DNA of 64,000 bases from contig CALLQI010000004.1 of NCBI GenBank assembly GCA_938014885.1, positions 405,214-469,213 on the forward strand, written 5' to 3'. Below, piece by piece: positions 8,250 to 16,166 of this stretch (its first letter is position 1; each line of letters starts with the position of its first letter). The DNA is from an uncultured bacterium (lineage in GTDB: Bacteria > Planctomycetota > UBA8742 > UBA2392). A program made the translations under genes and the position numbers. A model generated the notes under the pieces. That model was not told the origin of the DNA. It ran no database searches and saw nothing but the letters and a program-made list of their open reading frames with translations.

Positions 8250-11200
8250 TCAGGCTTGCAGGGCCTCGTACAGTAGGCGCAGCGGGTGGACCACGTCTAC
8301 GCCGCCTGATTTGTCTTCGCTGGTGGGTACGCCCTGGCGTATCTGCGTCTGGCAAACGCCGCAGCTTGTGGTCACGACTTCCGGGCGTTCGCGGTTGATG
8401 CGGTTGAAGAGCGGCATGCCGATCTTCATCGACATGTCGAAGTTGCTGGTCTTGACGCCGAAGCTGCCGGACAGGCCGCAACAGCCGGAGTTCAGGTTCA
8501 CGGTCGCGCGCTCGTTCAGCAGGTCCACCAGTTCGCGCGGTGTTGCCCCCACCCCCAGCACTTTACTGTGGCAGGGTTCGTGGTACGCGACTTTACGCGT
8601 CAAGGGCTTGAGCTGATTCTGCATCTCGGGGTGGCGGAACACTTCCAGCAGCAACTGGTGCGCGTCGACGGTGGCATCGGCCACGGCCTGGGCGTCGGCG
8701 CTGCCACTGATGCGCGGCCACTCGCGCCGGGTAGCCAGCAGGCAGCTTGGCGCGCTGAACACGATCTTTGCACCGCGCTTCACCGCGGGCAGAAGTTTGT
8801 CGAGGTTCTCGCGGATGTCGCTGCGCGCGCCTTCGCGGTCGCCCTGGGTGATCTTGCTGATGCCGCAGCAGGCCAGCGCCGGGGTGTGGCACACAATGCC
8901 CAGCGCGGTGAGGATCGCGACCAGGGTGTTTTTCTCGCCGTCGGGGTCGTAGTACTCCGCGTAGCAGCCAGGGAACACGACGGCCTCCGCGGGAAGCTTC
9001 GCGCGCAGTTCGGCCGGGATTTCCAGCGGCTTGATTGCCGGCACACCGTGCGGCTTCTTGAACGTGGGCAGCTTGCGGCGTTCATCCAGACCCGTGGTTT
9101 TCTGGGCCATGCCGCGCAGGAAGCGGTTCTTGAGCAGTTTGTTGGTCATGCCGGCCGCCGCGGTGCCCAGCTTGCCCATGCGGTCGGGCTTGCTGAGCAT
9201 GTCGTTGAACATCCCGCCTTTGCCCACGCGGTCAACGTATTGCTCGCGGAACGCAATCGCGATGCCGGGGATGTCCACCTGCGTCGGGCACTCGACCAGG
9301 CATTGCTCGCAACTGATGCACAGGTCCAGGTTGGCCTTGAACTCGGCGTCGGTGAGCAGGCTGACGTCAAGCCGGCCGCTGATCACGCCACGCAGCAGGT
9401 TGGCCTTGGCGCGGGCGCTGTACTTTTCTTCTTTGCCCACGCGCATCAGCGGGCAATAGGTGCGGCACTTGCCGCAGCCGTGGCACTTCTCGATTTCCTC
9501 GGCGATGCCCGGCGCATCAAGCCCCGTGCCCGTGCCCTGCCGCGCGTAATCTTCCCCCACACGCAGAAAGCTGGTGATGCTGCGCGCGCTTAGGGGTTGG
9601 GGCATGGGGCCTTGGGAATTGGAGTCGTCCCCAAGCTCCAAGCCCGAAGCCCCAGGGCCCAGAACTTTGTTCAAAGGGTTCAGCATCCAGCCCGGGTCGA
9701 ACAGCTTCTTCACTTCCACGAACAGCGGGTACACCTCGGGGTACATGCGTGGAAGATAAGGCGTGCGCATCAGGCCATCGCCGTGCTCGCCGCTGATGGT
9801 GCCATTCAGGCCCTTCACCATCGCGAACACTTCGTCGGCGGCCTTTCGCATGCGGGCGCGGTGGGTTTCGTCCTTGGCGTTCGCAAACGGGTTGACGTGC
9901 AGATTGCCCTCACCCCCGTGGCCGAACAGGTGCGCCGTGAAGCCGTTGGCCTCACAGATCTGCTTGAACGAGGCAATGAATTGCGGCAGCTTCCAGGGCG
10001 GCACGGCGCAATCCTCAATCCAGCGCGTCGGTTTCAAGTCGCCTTTGACCCGGCTCAGGATCGGGCTTGCGACCTTGCGGATCGTCCAGGCGTTTTCGAG
10101 TTCGCGCGCGTCGTAGGCCGGCTTTCCCTCAAAGGCCGGGCCGTTGGCGCAGGCTTTCATCGCGGCGTCCACACCGACGCGGGCTTCTTCCGGCGAGCCT
10201 GCCCAGTACTCGACAATCAGCATCGACTGCAACTTGGCGGGGATGCCCTGGCCCAGCTTGGGGTCCGATTTGGCGGCCACATCAATGAAGCTGCGGTCGA
10301 GGACTTCCAGTTTGGTGGGGCGCGTGGGCAGCAGCTTCACGACGCCTTCGGCCATTTTCTCGTTGCTGTCGAAGTACAGCGCAACGCCGGCCTGCGCGCG
10401 CGGCAGGTTCAGCACACGCAGCCGGGCCTCAAGCAGCACGCCCAGCGTGCCTTCGCTGCCGCTGAACAGGCGCGGCATGTCCAGAATGCCGGGTTTGCCC
10501 GCGCCGACTTCGACGTCGAATTCGGTGCGCGGGTAGTACTGCTGGATGTCGGCGGTGATCGGCGCGTGCAGCAGCTCAAACAGGTTGTAGCCGCTGCTGC
10601 TGCGCGTAGCCTCCGGCCGCTTGTCGCGCAGCAGCGTCGCGTTGTCGCGCGCGAGCTTCAGTGTGGCCGTCGCCAGCTGCCTTTCGGCGTCGGTGGCGTC
10701 CTCGGGAAACCCGATCTCGCCGCTGGCGCTTACGGGCAGCGGGCGCAGCTTCACGCGGTCGCCGCTGGCGAGCATCACGTCAAGCTCCAGCAGGTAGTCT
10801 TTGGCGGTGCCCCAGCGGATTGACTTGGCGCCGCCGCTGTTGTTGCTGACCATCGCGCCCACGGTGCACCAGGGGCTGCTGCTTGGGTCAGGCGGCCAGA
10901 ACATGTTGTAGCTGCCCAGCTCAGCGTCGAAGTCGTCTTTCACCGCGCCGGGCTGCACACGGGCAAAGCTTTCGGCCGGGTTGACCTCAAGCACGCGGTT
11001 CATGTTGACCGCGAAATCCAGGATGATGCCCTGCCCCAGCGACTGGCCCGCCACACCCGAGCCCGCGCCCCGACACGTAACCGGGATGCCGCGTTCACGC
11101 GCAAACGCCAGCGTGATGAACACGTCGTTGGCGTCCATGGGCTCGACGATGCAGCTCGGCCACAGCTCGACCACGCTGGCCGTGGATGCATACAGCGCGC

Positions 11201-11303
11201 GGCTGATTTCATCATCGCGGACCGCCCCCTTCAGCCGACGCCGAAGCAGGGCGTAGTCGGCAACGAACTTGCGGGCGCTGTAGCTGGAGGGGTTGGCGAT
11301 CAT
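8250..11303 (-). CDS. FAD-linked oxidase / Fe-S / CCG-domain oxidoreductase (D-2-hydroxyacid dehydrogenase type)
   Basis: A fusion of about 1,017 residues. The N-terminal half is an FAD-binding oxidase of the GlcD/D-lactate dehydrogenase type (TCRGAGSGVAGQSLG, then NNSGGAKSIRWG). Near residue 570 two ferredoxin-like cluster motifs follow (CHGCGKCRTYCP and CISCEQCLVECP), then two cysteine-rich CCG domains (ACCGIS and SGCCGLSGSFG). This order matches YdiJ/GlcDF-like D-2-hydroxyglutarate or D-lactate dehydrogenases feeding electrons to quinones. I start at the ATG at 11303; the open frame runs to 11990, but that part is repeats and antisense to marR. Between the FAD and Fe-S parts is a low-complexity insert (9590-9672) derived from an intergenic-type repeat. 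Confidence 0.9.
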   Translation of the reverse strand: MIANPSSYSARKFVADYALLRRRLKGAVRDDEISRALYASTASVVELWPSCIVEPMDANDVFITLAFARERGIPVTCRGAGSGVAGQSLGQGIILDFAVNMNRVLEVNPAESFARVQPGAVKDDFDAELGSYNMFWPPDPSSSPWCTVGAMVSNNSGGAKSIRWGTAKDYLLELDVMLASGDRVKLRPLPVSASGEIGFPEDATDAERQLATATLKLARDNATLLRDKRPEATRSSSGYNLFELLHAPITADIQQYYPRTEFDVEVGAGKPGILDMPRLFSGSEGTLGVLLEARLRVLNLPRAQAGVALYFDSNEKMAEGVVKLLPTRPTKLEVLDRSFIDVAAKSDPKLGQGIPAKLQSMLIVEYWAGSPEEARVGVDAAMKACANGPAFEGKPAYDARELENAWTIRKVASPILSRVKGDLKPTRWIEDCAVPPWKLPQFIASFKQICEANGFTAHLFGHGGEGNLHVNPFANAKDETHRARMRKAADEVFAMVKGLNGTISGEHGDGLMRTPYLPRMYPEVYPLFVEVKKLFDPGWMLNPLNKVLGPGASGLELGDDSNSQGPMPQPLSARSITSFLRVGEDYARQGTGTGLDAPGIAEEIEKCHGCGKCRTYCPLMRVGKEEKYSARAKANLLRGVISGRLDVSLLTDAEFKANLDLCISCEQCLVECPTQVDIPGIAIAFREQYVDRVGKGGMFNDMLSKPDRMGKLGTAAAGMTNKLLKNRFLRGMAQKTTGLDERRKLPTFKKPHGVPAIKPLEIPAELRAKLPAEAVVFPGCYAEYYDPDGEKNTLVAILTALGIVCHTPALACCGISKITQGDREGARSDIRENLDKLLPAVKRGAKIVFSAPSCLLATRREWPRISGSADAQAVADATVDAHQLLLEVFRHPEMQNQLKPLTRKVAYHEPCHSKVLGVGATPRELVDLLNERATVNLNSGCCGLSGSFGVKTSNFDMSMKIGMPLFNRINRERPEVVTTSCGVCQTQIRQGVPTSEDKSGGVDVVHPLRLLYEALQA
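9590..9672. repeat. Low-complexity G-rich insert inside the oxidoreductase gene
   Basis: A GGGGTTGGGGCATGGGG-type tract followed by CAAGCTCCAAGCCCGAAGCCC variants. It resembles the intergenic tracts at 7044-7115 and 41284-41340 but is read in frame as a Gly/Pro/Ser-rich linker between the FAD and Fe-S domains. Confidence 0.6.
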
Positions 11304-11329
11304 GGCGGGCCAGCATAGCAGGAACGCGC

Positions 11330-11510
11330 GACGGTGCTCAGTGCTCGGTGCTCGGTGCTCTGTGCTCCGGACTCGACCAATCACTGGGCACTGGGCATTC
11401 GGCACTGAGCACTCGGCACCGGGCACTGGGCATTCGGCACTGAGCACTCGGCACCGGGCACTGGGCACCGGGCACTGGGCACTGGGCACTGGGCACCGGG
11501 CCCTGACGCA
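11330..11510. repeat. GCACTGGGCA-type degenerate tandem repeat
   Basis: About 180 bp of 7-10-bp units (GCACTGGGCA, TTCGGCACTGA, GCACTCGGCACCGG) fill the space between the divergent oxidoreductase and marR genes. A longer unit of about 45 bp is itself repeated twice near 11390-11460. It is a local tandem expansion with no gene in it, although it leaves frames open on both strands. Confidence 0.85.
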
Positions 11511-11555
11511 TGCATACTGAATAAACATCGAACGATCTATCTTGCGGAGACTCCT

Positions 11556-11999
11556 GTGGACGACGCCTACCTCAAACGCAGCCGCCAGATGGCCCAGCTT
11601 CTGCACGTCGCGCAGCAGATGTATCGCGCGGTCAACGCCATGGTCCAGCGCTTTGAGCTTACCGAAAGCCAGTACAACGCCCTGCGCGTGCTGCGTGGTG
11701 CCGAACGCAAAAGTGAAGACCTGACCCAGGCCGAACTGGCCGAGCGCCTGATCGCCAGCCGCGCCAACACCACCTGGATCCTCGACAAACTCGAAGAACG
11801 CAAGCTGATCCGCCGCAAAGGACACAGTGACCGCCGCAAGAACCTGGTGGAGATCACCGCCGCCGGCCACAAACTGCTGTCGCGGATCGACCCTGAGTTC
11901 GCGACGCTGCTGGGCGAAATCCTGCGCGATGTGCCCGACACGGAGCTTGAGCAGGCCGTGCAAACCGTGCGTCGCTTCCGCTTCGACCACGCCGGCTAG
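11556..11999 (+). CDS. MarR-family transcriptional regulator
   Basis: A 147-residue winged-helix regulator. The helix-turn-helix region runs LTQAELAERLIASRANTTWI and the wing contains LIRRKGHSDRRKNLVEIT, both characteristic of MarR. The start is GTG at 11556 with GGAG about 8 nt upstream. MarR proteins bind short palindromes as dimers and usually control oxidative-stress, aromatic-catabolism or efflux genes. The region just upstream (11526-11540) contains ATCGAACGAT, which shares a core with the pirin/monooxygenase intergenic region at 42440-42462. It could regulate the divergent oxidoreductase, but a long repeat separates them. Confidence 0.88.
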   Translation: MDDAYLKRSRQMAQLLHVAQQMYRAVNAMVQRFELTESQYNALRVLRGAERKSEDLTQAELAERLIASRANTTWILDKLEERKLIRRKGHSDRRKNLVEITAAGHKLLSRIDPEFATLLGEILRDVPDTELEQAVQTVRRFRFDHAG

Positions 12000-12088
12000 T
12001 CCGCACTAACCATGCAAAGGGCTTCACACTGGAATTGAACCGGTGGTTCGTATAATGCCGGGTTGGTGACCTTGCACCCAAAGGACGC

Positions 12089-13708
12089 ATGGCCTCAACC
12101 GAACTGACCGAACGCAAGTACGCCATGATTGAGCAACGCCTCGGCGAAGCTGAGGGCGCGCGTACGCAAGTCGATTGGTCGGTATGGGTGCCGCGCCTGA
12201 TAGGCGGCGGCGCGTTTTCGCTGCTCATGATGGGCGTGCTGCTTGCCCCCTACCGTGACTTCACCCCGGAGCGCCTGGCGGGCCAGCTGGTCATGGTGCT
12301 CGGCTTCGTGGTCCTGTACGGCGTGTACCTGACACGCTTTCGCCCTGAACTGCTGCGCGAACGCCGCAAACAGATGTTCTACGGCGCCAGTGTGCTGATT
12401 TCATGCGCGCTGGTGCAGACCGTGTCGCTGGTCGGTGCCGACCACGCGCCCGAATCGCTGCATACGGCACTTACGCCCGCCGTCATCTTTGGCCTGCTGC
12501 TGTTCTGCGGCATCGCCTACTCGGTCGTGTTTGACCAGCGCTTTGCCCTGGACGGCCTGATCCTGACTTCGCTCGCGATCGCTGTGGTGCTGCTGAGCGC
12601 CGGTGAACTGCTGCCGGTGCGCCTGGCTGTCGGCGCCGCAGGTGCTGCCACGGCAGTGCTGTTCACGCGCAACCTGCGTTCGCGCTACAAGCTGGCACTT
12701 GTGGGCGTGGCCGGCGGTGCGGCCGTGGCGCTGATCCTGGTCGCGCTGACGCTGTTCAGCGGGCCCGGTCGCTGGCCCGGTAACGAGCTGGCAGATCCGC
12801 TGAGCCTGGCGTTGTGGGTCGCGGGGGCACTGGTGATTGGTGCGGCCGTAGGCGTGTTCAGCACGTTTCTGCTGCCGGTGTTTGAGCGCGTCTTCCTCAT
12901 CACCACGGACCTGCGGCTGATTGAGCTGCTGGAAGGCGAACACCCGCTGATCACCCTGATGCAGCAGCGCGCGCCGGGAACCTGGCAGCACACCCAAAAC
13001 GTCGCCAACTTTACCAAGCGCGCTTGCGAAGCCATTGGCGCCAACGCCCTGCTGGGCGAAGTCGGCATCAAGTTCCACGACCTCGGCAAGATGGTGAGGC
13101 CGGAATACTTCACGGAAAACGAGCCCGAGTCCAAGCTGCTGCACGACCGCCTTAGCCCGATGATGTCGGCGCTGATTATCCTTAGCCACGTCAGCGACGG
13201 CGTGCTGATGGCCCGCAAGGCCAAGCTGCCACCGGTGCTGGAAGACTTCATCACCGGCCACCACGGCACCAGCGTGATCAAGTACTTCTACTACAAGGCC
13301 AAAGAGCAGGCGCGCGAGGGCGAGCGCATCGAGGCCGGCCAGTTCCGGTACCCGGGGCCCAAGCCGCAGCGCAAGGAAAGCGCCATTGCCGCCATCGCCG
13401 ACCAGGTTGAAGCCGCGGCGCGAAGCCGATTTGCCGGCGGCGTCAGCCACCCGGAAGACATTCGTAACATGGTGCACCAGGCGATCATCGACAAGCTGCT
13501 GGACGGCCAGTTCGATGAATGCGACATCACGATTGCCGAGTGGAAGGTGGTCGAAGATTCGCTGGTGAAGAGCCTGGCCAGCATGTACCACCACCGCGTG
13601 AAGTACCCCGACGACCCGGACAAGGACAAACGCAAAGCCGCCGTCGAAGCCCGCGAAAAGTACCGCGCCGAGCTGGCCAAACGCCGCGAGCGCATCCTTA
13701 CGCAGTAG
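12089..13708 (+). CDS. PgpH-like membrane HD-domain phosphodiesterase
   Basis: A 539-residue protein with about seven membrane helices between residues 30 and 285, then a cytoplasmic HD domain. The segment APGTWQHTQNVANF, then FHDLGKMVRPEYFTENE and ITGHHGTS, give the metal-binding histidines and HD pair of the 7TM-HD (PgpH/YqfF) family. PgpH hydrolyses cyclic di-AMP in Firmicutes. The large extracellular N-terminal domain typical of PgpH is missing here, so the protein is shorter than the usual ~700 residues. Whether the substrate is c-di-AMP cannot be decided from sequence. Confidence 0.8.
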   Translation: MASTELTERKYAMIEQRLGEAEGARTQVDWSVWVPRLIGGGAFSLLMMGVLLAPYRDFTPERLAGQLVMVLGFVVLYGVYLTRFRPELLRERRKQMFYGASVLISCALVQTVSLVGADHAPESLHTALTPAVIFGLLLFCGIAYSVVFDQRFALDGLILTSLAIAVVLLSAGELLPVRLAVGAAGAATAVLFTRNLRSRYKLALVGVAGGAAVALILVALTLFSGPGRWPGNELADPLSLALWVAGALVIGAAVGVFSTFLLPVFERVFLITTDLRLIELLEGEHPLITLMQQRAPGTWQHTQNVANFTKRACEAIGANALLGEVGIKFHDLGKMVRPEYFTENEPESKLLHDRLSPMMSALIILSHVSDGVLMARKAKLPPVLEDFITGHHGTSVIKYFYYKAKEQAREGERIEAGQFRYPGPKPQRKESAIAAIADQVEAAARSRFAGGVSHPEDIRNMVHQAIIDKLLDGQFDECDITIAEWKVVEDSLVKSLASMYHHRVKYPDDPDKDKRKAAVEAREKYRAELAKRRERILTQ

Positions 13709-13720
13709 ACCCGATCTGAC

Positions 13721-14527
13721 TCAACTCGAGCGTTCGGTCTTCACGTTGGCGGATTCTTTGCCTTCGAGCAGCGCGTTCCAGAACGCCTCGGTGAACACTT
13801 CCAGACGCTCGCGGCACAGCTTGGCGCGGCCGACGAGGTCACGCAGCGTGAACACGCCAGTTGGGTTCAACGCAAGTTTGCCGAGGATGCGGGTGCTCGA
13901 CAGCTTGGCTTTCTCGCGGATGTAGCGTTCAAGCTCGGGCACTTTTTCATCGCTGACGTCAAAGATCGCGCGCGCCACCACGAACGGGATTTTCTCGTCT
14001 TCGGCGATGTTGGCAATCGCAATCGCACTCTGGTCCACGACGTCGGACTGCGTGCGCGTGTGCAGCGACAACTTCTCGGCCGGGACGCGCACCGGGTCAA
14101 ACACGGTCACGATGCTGCCCAGGATGCCGTGAATGCCGGGCACCGAGCGAATTACGCGCCGCATCATCTCCTGCACGTTCGTGGCCAGCTTCACTTGACG
14201 GTACTGGCTGCCGACGCCGATCGCATTGATGAAGTCGACCCCGGCCACCACGTCGCCCACGTTCAGCGAACTGCTGAGCGCGCTGCCGAAGCCGATACTC
14301 ACGATCGCCAGCGGCTTATCGACGTGGATCGCTTCCTTCAACGCGGCCGCCGTGGCATCGGGATTGTGGCCCGTGATCAGGCACTTGGCGCTGGTGCGGT
14401 GCCAGATGCCGCCGTGAACCAGGCCGACCTTCTGCTTGTAGGTGCGCGGGTTTTCGAGGCTGTTGATGAACTGCAACGCGTCGGATTCGGTCGCGGCAAC
14501 GAACAGAATTTTCGGCAACTCGCGCAT
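13721..14527 (-). CDS. hpnG: Hopanoid-associated phosphorylase (HpnG-like nucleoside phosphorylase)
   Basis: A 268-residue nucleoside-phosphorylase-fold protein. The glycine-rich VSIGFGSALSSSLNVGDVV segment matches the SIGFAGGL...GDVV element of HpnG/MTA-nucleosidase-like enzymes. HpnG removes adenine from adenosylhopane on the way to ribosylhopane and bacteriohopanetetrol. Position supports the call: it follows hpnH on the same strand, 133 bp downstream. The C-terminus is extended by about 60 residues (VGRAKLCRERLEVFTEAF) compared with a minimal fold. Without hpnH next to it I would have called it only a purine phosphorylase-like protein. Confidence 0.7.
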   Translation of the reverse strand: MRELPKILFVAATESDALQFINSLENPRTYKQKVGLVHGGIWHRTSAKCLITGHNPDATAAALKEAIHVDKPLAIVSIGFGSALSSSLNVGDVVAGVDFINAIGVGSQYRQVKLATNVQEMMRRVIRSVPGIHGILGSIVTVFDPVRVPAEKLSLHTRTQSDVVDQSAIAIANIAEDEKIPFVVARAIFDVSDEKVPELERYIREKAKLSSTRILGKLALNPTGVFTLRDLVGRAKLCRERLEVFTEAFWNALLEGKESANVKTERSS

Positions 14528-14660
14528 TCAGCCGACGCCCGTACCGGTCCACACAATCAACCTGACCAATATCCAGAATGCCCAAGGGGCTGGCAAGTGC
14601 CTATTATCTAGGTCACTTTCCGCCCCTGTGGCGCTTGCTGCCCGCGTTGCAGGCCCAAGA

Positions 14661-16067
14661 CTAGTGCGTCTCGGAGAAAATCCCGATCGCGCCGACTTCC
14701 TGCCCGGCCTCACGCGCGGCCTTGAGCTCGTTGTACTTTTTGACCCAGGCTTCCCAAGACTTGCCGTCGGCGGGGTCGCGTCCAGTGCGCTGCACGTCGG
14801 TGATGTCGTCGCGCTGCATGATGTACACGCCGGCTTCCTTGGCGGGGAACATCTCGACGATCTGCTTGCCGACGTTGAACAGGTAGCCTTCGCGGGTCTG
14901 GCCGTCCTTGAGCGTGACGATCACGTCGCCGCGGAAATCCACGGCTTCGTGCAGCTTGCGCTCAAGCTCGTCCGCGGCACCGGCGTCCACGCCTGTTACA
15001 ACGCTGCGCGTCACGGCCGGCGGGGTAATGTCCTTGCCCTTCCGGCTGTCGATGCCGCCCAGGGTGGCCGCCACCGTGGCCGCGAACCCCTTGATGGTGT
15101 TGAACGTGTTGTGAACCGCCGAAGGTTCATGGCCGCAGTGGACCATGCAGTTCTGGCACTTGGCGTTGCCGCTTGCGCGGCCGTAATTGTCCCACTCGGT
15201 TTCGTCCAGCAGTTCCTGCCAGGTGCGGGCATAGCCTTCCTGCAGCAGGTAGCAGGGGCGTTGCCAGCCGAACAGCGTGTAGCAAGGGTTGCCCCAGGGC
15301 GTGCACTCAAGGTGCACCTTGCCCATCAGGAAGTGCATGAACAGCGGCGACTGGTTGAACTTCCACTTCGGGTTTGAGTCCTTGAGCAGCGCGCGGAACA
15401 GGTTGTACGTGCGCTCGCGGTTCAGGAAGTTCTGCTGGTCGGGCGCCTTCTGGTAGCTGTAGCCGGGGCTGACGGTCATGCCTTCGACGCCCAGTTCCAT
15501 GGCGTGGTCAAAGAACTTGCGAGTGCGCTCAACGTTGACGTGGTTGAACAGCGTGGTGTTGGTGGTTACGCGATATCCCAGGCTGACGGCGTACTTGATG
15601 GCCTCTTCGGCCTTGTCGTATGTGCCTTCGCGGCAGACTGCAAAGTCGTGGCCTTCGCGGTCGCCGTCGAGGTGTACGCTGAAGGTCAGGTACTTGCTGG
15701 GTTTGAAGACGCCTTCTTCAAGGCGCTGCTTCAGCAGGATCGCGTTGGTGCACAGGTAGATGTACTTCTTGCGCTTCACCAGCTCGCGCACCAGCTCGCC
15801 GATCTTGCTGTACATCATGGGCTCGCCGCCCGGGATGCTGATGATTGGTGCGCCGCATTCCTGCACCGCGCGCAGGGCGTCGGCGACTTCCATTTCCTTT
15901 TTGAGGATGTGGGCCGGGTACTGGATCTTGCCGCAGCCCGCGCAGGCGAGGTTGCACTTCAACAGGGGCTCAAGCATCAGCACCGTGGCGTAGCGCTTGC
16001 GGCGCAGGATGCGCTGCTTCAGCACGTAGCTTGCAACTGTCCACATCTGGGAAATGGGCACCGCCAT
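14661..16067 (-). CDS. hpnH: Adenosyl-hopene transferase HpnH (radical SAM), C-terminally extended
   Basis: A 468-residue radical SAM enzyme. The cluster cysteines are C38, C42 and C45 (CxxxCxxC in LKCNLACAGCG), followed by ISIPGGEPMMYSKIGEL and LCTNAILL, which are highly characteristic of HpnH. The SPASM-like cysteine area (CQNCMVHCGHEPSAV) is also present. HpnH joins a 5'-deoxyadenosyl group to diploptene, the first committed step of extended hopanoids. The last ~100 residues are unusual: a small beta-rich segment (DVIVTLKDGQTREGYLFNV) and a helical tail that HpnH proteins normally lack. An aconitase-like gene lies upstream and hpnG downstream on the same strand. Confidence 0.92.
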   Translation of the reverse strand: MAVPISQMWTVASYVLKQRILRRKRYATVLMLEPLLKCNLACAGCGKIQYPAHILKKEMEVADALRAVQECGAPIISIPGGEPMMYSKIGELVRELVKRKKYIYLCTNAILLKQRLEEGVFKPSKYLTFSVHLDGDREGHDFAVCREGTYDKAEEAIKYAVSLGYRVTTNTTLFNHVNVERTRKFFDHAMELGVEGMTVSPGYSYQKAPDQQNFLNRERTYNLFRALLKDSNPKWKFNQSPLFMHFLMGKVHLECTPWGNPCYTLFGWQRPCYLLQEGYARTWQELLDETEWDNYGRASGNAKCQNCMVHCGHEPSAVHNTFNTIKGFAATVAATLGGIDSRKGKDITPPAVTRSVVTGVDAGAADELERKLHEAVDFRGDVIVTLKDGQTREGYLFNVGKQIVEMFPAKEAGVYIMQRDDITDVQRTGRDPADGKSWEAWVKKYNELKAAREAGQEVGAIGIFSETH

Positions 16068-16166
16068 GGGGATTCCTTACGAAATGACATGCAGCAGAAA
16101 ATGAGCGCGGCAAGTCTAGAGGCCGCTAGCCCCCCGTCAACGAGCCGCGCGTTCGGCGGGCATGCA

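Noticed and set aside
11304..11990. N-terminal extension of the FAD oxidoreductase to 11990
   Set aside because: It would translate the GCACTGGGCA repeat and the antisense of marR; the conserved start is the ATG at 11303.
12401..13594. A 397-codon minus-strand frame opposite the HD phosphodiesterase
   Set aside because: Antisense to a gene with clear HD and membrane features; rich in His/Gln/Arg shadows.
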